Of a DNA stretch of 6,342 bases, positions 4,585 to 6,342 are shown one piece after another; the stretch's first letter is position 1; the number at the start of each line of letters is the position of its first letter. The notes beneath the pieces were generated by a model. That model saw only the letters and a program-made list of their open reading frames with translations, was not told the DNA's origin and did no database searches. Origin of the DNA: an uncultured Collinsella sp. (GTDB lineage: Bacteria; Actinomycetota; Coriobacteriia; Coriobacteriales; Coriobacteriaceae); NCBI GenBank assembly GCA_937926755.1, contig CALBBA010000240.1, forward strand, positions 1-6,342, in the 5' to 3' direction. The position numbers and the translations under genes are program-made.

Positions 4585-5961
4585 ATGAAACGCGACTGGA
4601 ACGCGATGGCTCAGGGGATTCTGGACGCCGTCGGTGGTCCCGAGAACATCTCGGGCATGACGCACTGCGCGACGCGCCTGCGCCTCAATCTCAAAGACGA
4701 CGCGGCTTGCGACGACGCTGCGGTCAAAGAAGTCGAAGGCGTTGTGAACACGCTGAACAAGGCCGGTCAGTACCAGGTTCTCATCGGCACTGAGGTCCCG
4801 AAGCTGTACGAGAAGTTTGAGCCGCTGGTCAAGGGTTCGGGCGTGGAAATCTCCGCTGCTACCAAGGACGAGGGCGAGAGCATCGTCAGCCAGGTCTTCT
4901 CCGCGATCTCCGGCATCTTTGCCCCGCTGCTGCCCGCCATGGCCGGCTCCGGTATCCTGCGCGGCTTCGTTATCCTGGCCGCCCAGCTCGGCATCATCGC
5001 TGAGGGCACGGGTACCTACACCATCCTGTACACCCTGGCCATGAGCGTGTTCTACTTCCTGCCCGTGCTGCTCGGCTTCTCCGCCGGCAAGCGCTTCGGC
5101 GCGAGCCCGTACCTGTCGGCGCTGCTCGGCGCGTGCCTGCTCTACCCGGACTTCATCGCCCTCATGGGCGACGCGGGCAACGGCGCCATGACGGACTTCT
5201 TCGGCATCCCCGTGGTTCTCATGAACTACAACTCCACGGTTATCCCTGCCATCTTGTCTGTCTGGGTCTACTCGTACCTGTACAAGTGGCTCGATGAGCA
5301 CGTTTCCGAGATGCTCAAGCTCGTCGTGCTGCCCGCCATCTCCCTGATCGTTATGGTTCCGCTCACCATGCTCGTCATCGGTCCCCTGGGCGTCTACGCT
5401 GGTGAGGCCATCGCCTTCGTGGTCAACTGGCTGATCGAGCGCAGCTCCGTGTTCGCCGGCGTGCTGGTTGGCGGCGGCTGGTCCGTGCTGGTGTCCATGG
5501 GCATCCACTGGGCCGTGAACCCCATCATGATCAACAACATCGCTCAGAACGGCTTCGACTACATCTGCCCCTTCACCTTCGCCTGCAACTTCGCCGTTAT
5601 CGGCTGCGCCTTCGGCGTGTTCCTCAAGGCCCGCGACCAGAAGCTCAAGAGCTTCGCGATGACCGGTGTCGTATCGATCGCCCTGTCCGCCATCATCGAG
5701 CCCACGCTGTTCGGTATGCTCGTGAAGAACAAGAAGGTCTGGCTTGCGCAGATCATCGGCGGTGCCGTCGGCGGCGCGTTCCTCGGTATCATGAAGGTCG
5801 TCACCACTGCGTTCACCTTCGGTTCCGTCACTACGTTCCCGGCTTTCGTGAGTTCCGACCCCATGAACTTCGCTTGGGCTATGGTCGGCATGCTCATTTC
5901 CGCCGTCGTGGCCGGTGTTCTTGCCTTCGCCTTCACCGGCAAGGAGGATCAGCTCGCCTAA
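4585..5961 (+). CDS. PTS sugar transporter EIIBC, glucose-glucoside (beta-glucoside) family
   Basis: Membrane permease that imports a sugar and phosphorylates it, with phosphate passing PEP to EI to HPr to EIIA to EIIB. The 458 residues start with an EIIB domain (about 1-85). Its phosphorylated cysteine is C28 in GMTHCATRLR, followed by the typical VVNTLNKAGQYQVLIG stretch. A linker leads to the EIIC domain (about 100-452) with multiple hydrophobic segments and the signatures GIHWAVNP (307-314) and IIEPTLFG (370-377), E372 being the sugar-binding glutamate. The protein ends soon after the last membrane segment with no EIIA domain, so EIIA must come from another protein. GGAGG (4574-4578) sits six bases before the ATG. 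Beta-glucosides or trehalose/sucrose-like sugars are plausible, but the isomerase-like neighbour argues against a simple glucoside. Confidence 0.94.
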   Translation: MKRDWNAMAQGILDAVGGPENISGMTHCATRLRLNLKDDAACDDAAVKEVEGVVNTLNKAGQYQVLIGTEVPKLYEKFEPLVKGSGVEISAATKDEGESIVSQVFSAISGIFAPLLPAMAGSGILRGFVILAAQLGIIAEGTGTYTILYTLAMSVFYFLPVLLGFSAGKRFGASPYLSALLGACLLYPDFIALMGDAGNGAMTDFFGIPVVLMNYNSTVIPAILSVWVYSYLYKWLDEHVSEMLKLVVLPAISLIVMVPLTMLVIGPLGVYAGEAIAFVVNWLIERSSVFAGVLVGGGWSVLVSMGIHWAVNPIMINNIAQNGFDYICPFTFACNFAVIGCAFGVFLKARDQKLKSFAMTGVVSIALSAIIEPTLFGMLVKNKKVWLAQIIGGAVGGAFLGIMKVVTTAFTFGSVTTFPAFVSSDPMNFAWAMVGMLISAVVAGVLAFAFTGKEDQLA

Positions 5962-5995
5962 GAGCCCCGGATGCGCCGCCTCTCCTAGGGTCGTT

Positions 5996-6027
5996 CTCTT
6001 CGCTTGAAGAGCGTCGCGCTTACGCGA
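5996..6027 (+). other. Two small hairpins after the permease gene
   Basis: CTCTTC (5996-6001) pairs with GAAGAG (6006-6011) around GCTT. TCGCG (6014-6018) pairs with CGCGA (6023-6027) around CTTA. Neither is followed by a T-tract, so an intrinsic terminator is not shown. They may attenuate or protect the operon's 3' end. Confidence 0.3.
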
Positions 6028-6038
6028 GGTGTGTCAAC

Positions 6039-6059
6039 CTCGTTCAAATTGTGAACGAG
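6039..6059. promoter_or_regulatory. Perfect 8-bp inverted repeat, likely operator
   Basis: CTCGTTCA (6039-6046) and TGAACGAG (6052-6059) are exact reverse complements around AATTG. No T-run follows, which argues for a protein-binding palindrome over a terminator. It stands 126 bases upstream of the DeoR-type gene, so autoregulation or control by another regulator is plausible. Confidence 0.5.
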
Positions 6060-6129
6060 AGGGTAGGTCAATCGATTAAGCGGTCGTCATCGCAACAGGT
6101 GGCGGCCGCTATTCTGCTTGTGCGTTACA

Positions 6130-6141
6130 CTTTTCGAAAAG
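6130..6141. promoter_or_regulatory. 12-bp perfect palindrome upstream of the regulator
   Basis: CTTTTCGAAAAG is self-complementary and lies 44 bases before the regulator ATG, within probable promoter distance. It may be a second operator. It does not resemble the palindrome at 6039-6059. Confidence 0.3.
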
Positions 6142-6185
6142 AAATGAACGAGCGTGAAGCAGAGTGGTTTGGAGAGGTTCCCAAT

Positions 6186-6342
6186 ATGATTCCGTATGAG
6201 CGCCAGGAGCGAATTGTAGAGTGCCTGCAGAAGTCGGGCCTCGCGAGGATTTCCGAGCTGCAGGAGGAGCTGCCGGGCGTCTCTATTTCGACGCTACGTC
6301 GCGACCTCAAGGAGCTGGAGGCGCTTGGCAAGGGTGAGCATC
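6186..6342 (+). CDS. DeoR-family transcriptional regulator, N-terminal part (cut by window end)
   Basis: The visible 52 residues form a DeoR-type winged helix: MIPYERQERIVECLQKSG, then ISELQEEL, then ISTLRRDLKELEALGK. The recognition helix with its STLRRDLKELE signature is at about 35-45. Full proteins have about 250 residues with a C-terminal sugar-phosphate-binding domain, which lies beyond the window. ATG 6186 is preferred because GGAGAGG (6171-6177) precedes it by eight bases. An in-frame ATG at 6144 would add 14 residues with a poorer ribosome site. As the next gene after a PTS operon it is the likely regulator of sugar uptake, responding to a phosphorylated sugar; this is inference from family and position. 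Confidence 0.88.
   Translation, partial: MIPYERQERIVECLQKSGLARISELQEELPGVSISTLRRDLKELEALGKGEH

Noticed and set aside
4279..5508. Minus-strand open frame of 409 codons
   Set aside because: It is antisense to the isomerase end and the EIIBC gene, with low-complexity H/D/G/Q composition and no motif; a shadow of third-position GC bias.
5559..5942. Minus-strand open frame of 127 codons
   Set aside because: It is fully antisense to the EIIC membrane domain, with no motif or ribosome site.
6039..6059. Intrinsic terminator of the PTS operon
   Set aside because: The stem is perfect, but no T-tract follows on either strand, so an operator is the better reading.

Overview
The window looks like chromosomal DNA of a high-GC Gram-positive bacterium. 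A gut Coriobacteriia member (Collinsella/Olsenella-like) is my best guess, from GC-rich coding with strong Shine-Dalgarno sites and a PTS operon with a DeoR-type regulator. This is inference from style, not from a marker gene.

Left half (about 95-2700): a compact restriction-modification cassette. An XRE-headed, Dcm/EcoRII-type cytosine-C5 methyltransferase is followed one base later by an EcoRII-family (type IIE) endonuclease of 404 residues with the full set of expected catalytic positions. The pair is a translationally coupled operon with a likely operator over its promoter and a strong terminator behind it. The predicted target is CCWGG. The two genes contain no CCWGG site but many CTWGG/CCWAG sites.

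Middle (about 2622-3513): no intact gene. It holds the operon terminator, a truncated minus-strand AAA ATPase remnant with three 17-bp repeats at an exact 34-bp period in front of it, a 25-bp perfect copy of a sequence at the window's left edge, a tRNA 3'-end fragment, a terminator, and a diverged ~93-bp copy of the first 94 bases. The methylase/endonuclease cassette is therefore bracketed by direct repeats next to tRNA-like sequence, as expected of a mobile or exchangeable defence cassette. No integrase is visible. An AT-rich control region follows (about 3290-3640).

Right half (3643-6342): a sugar-uptake operon of higher GC, encoding a TIM-barrel sugar (phosphate) isomerase/epimerase and a glucoside-family PTS EIIBC permease without an EIIA domain. 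Next come a 224-bp gap with two perfect palindromes and the start of a DeoR-type repressor cut by the window end. The permease would import and phosphorylate a sugar, the isomerase-like enzyme would act on it or its product, and the regulator would sense an intermediate; the sugar cannot be named from sequence.
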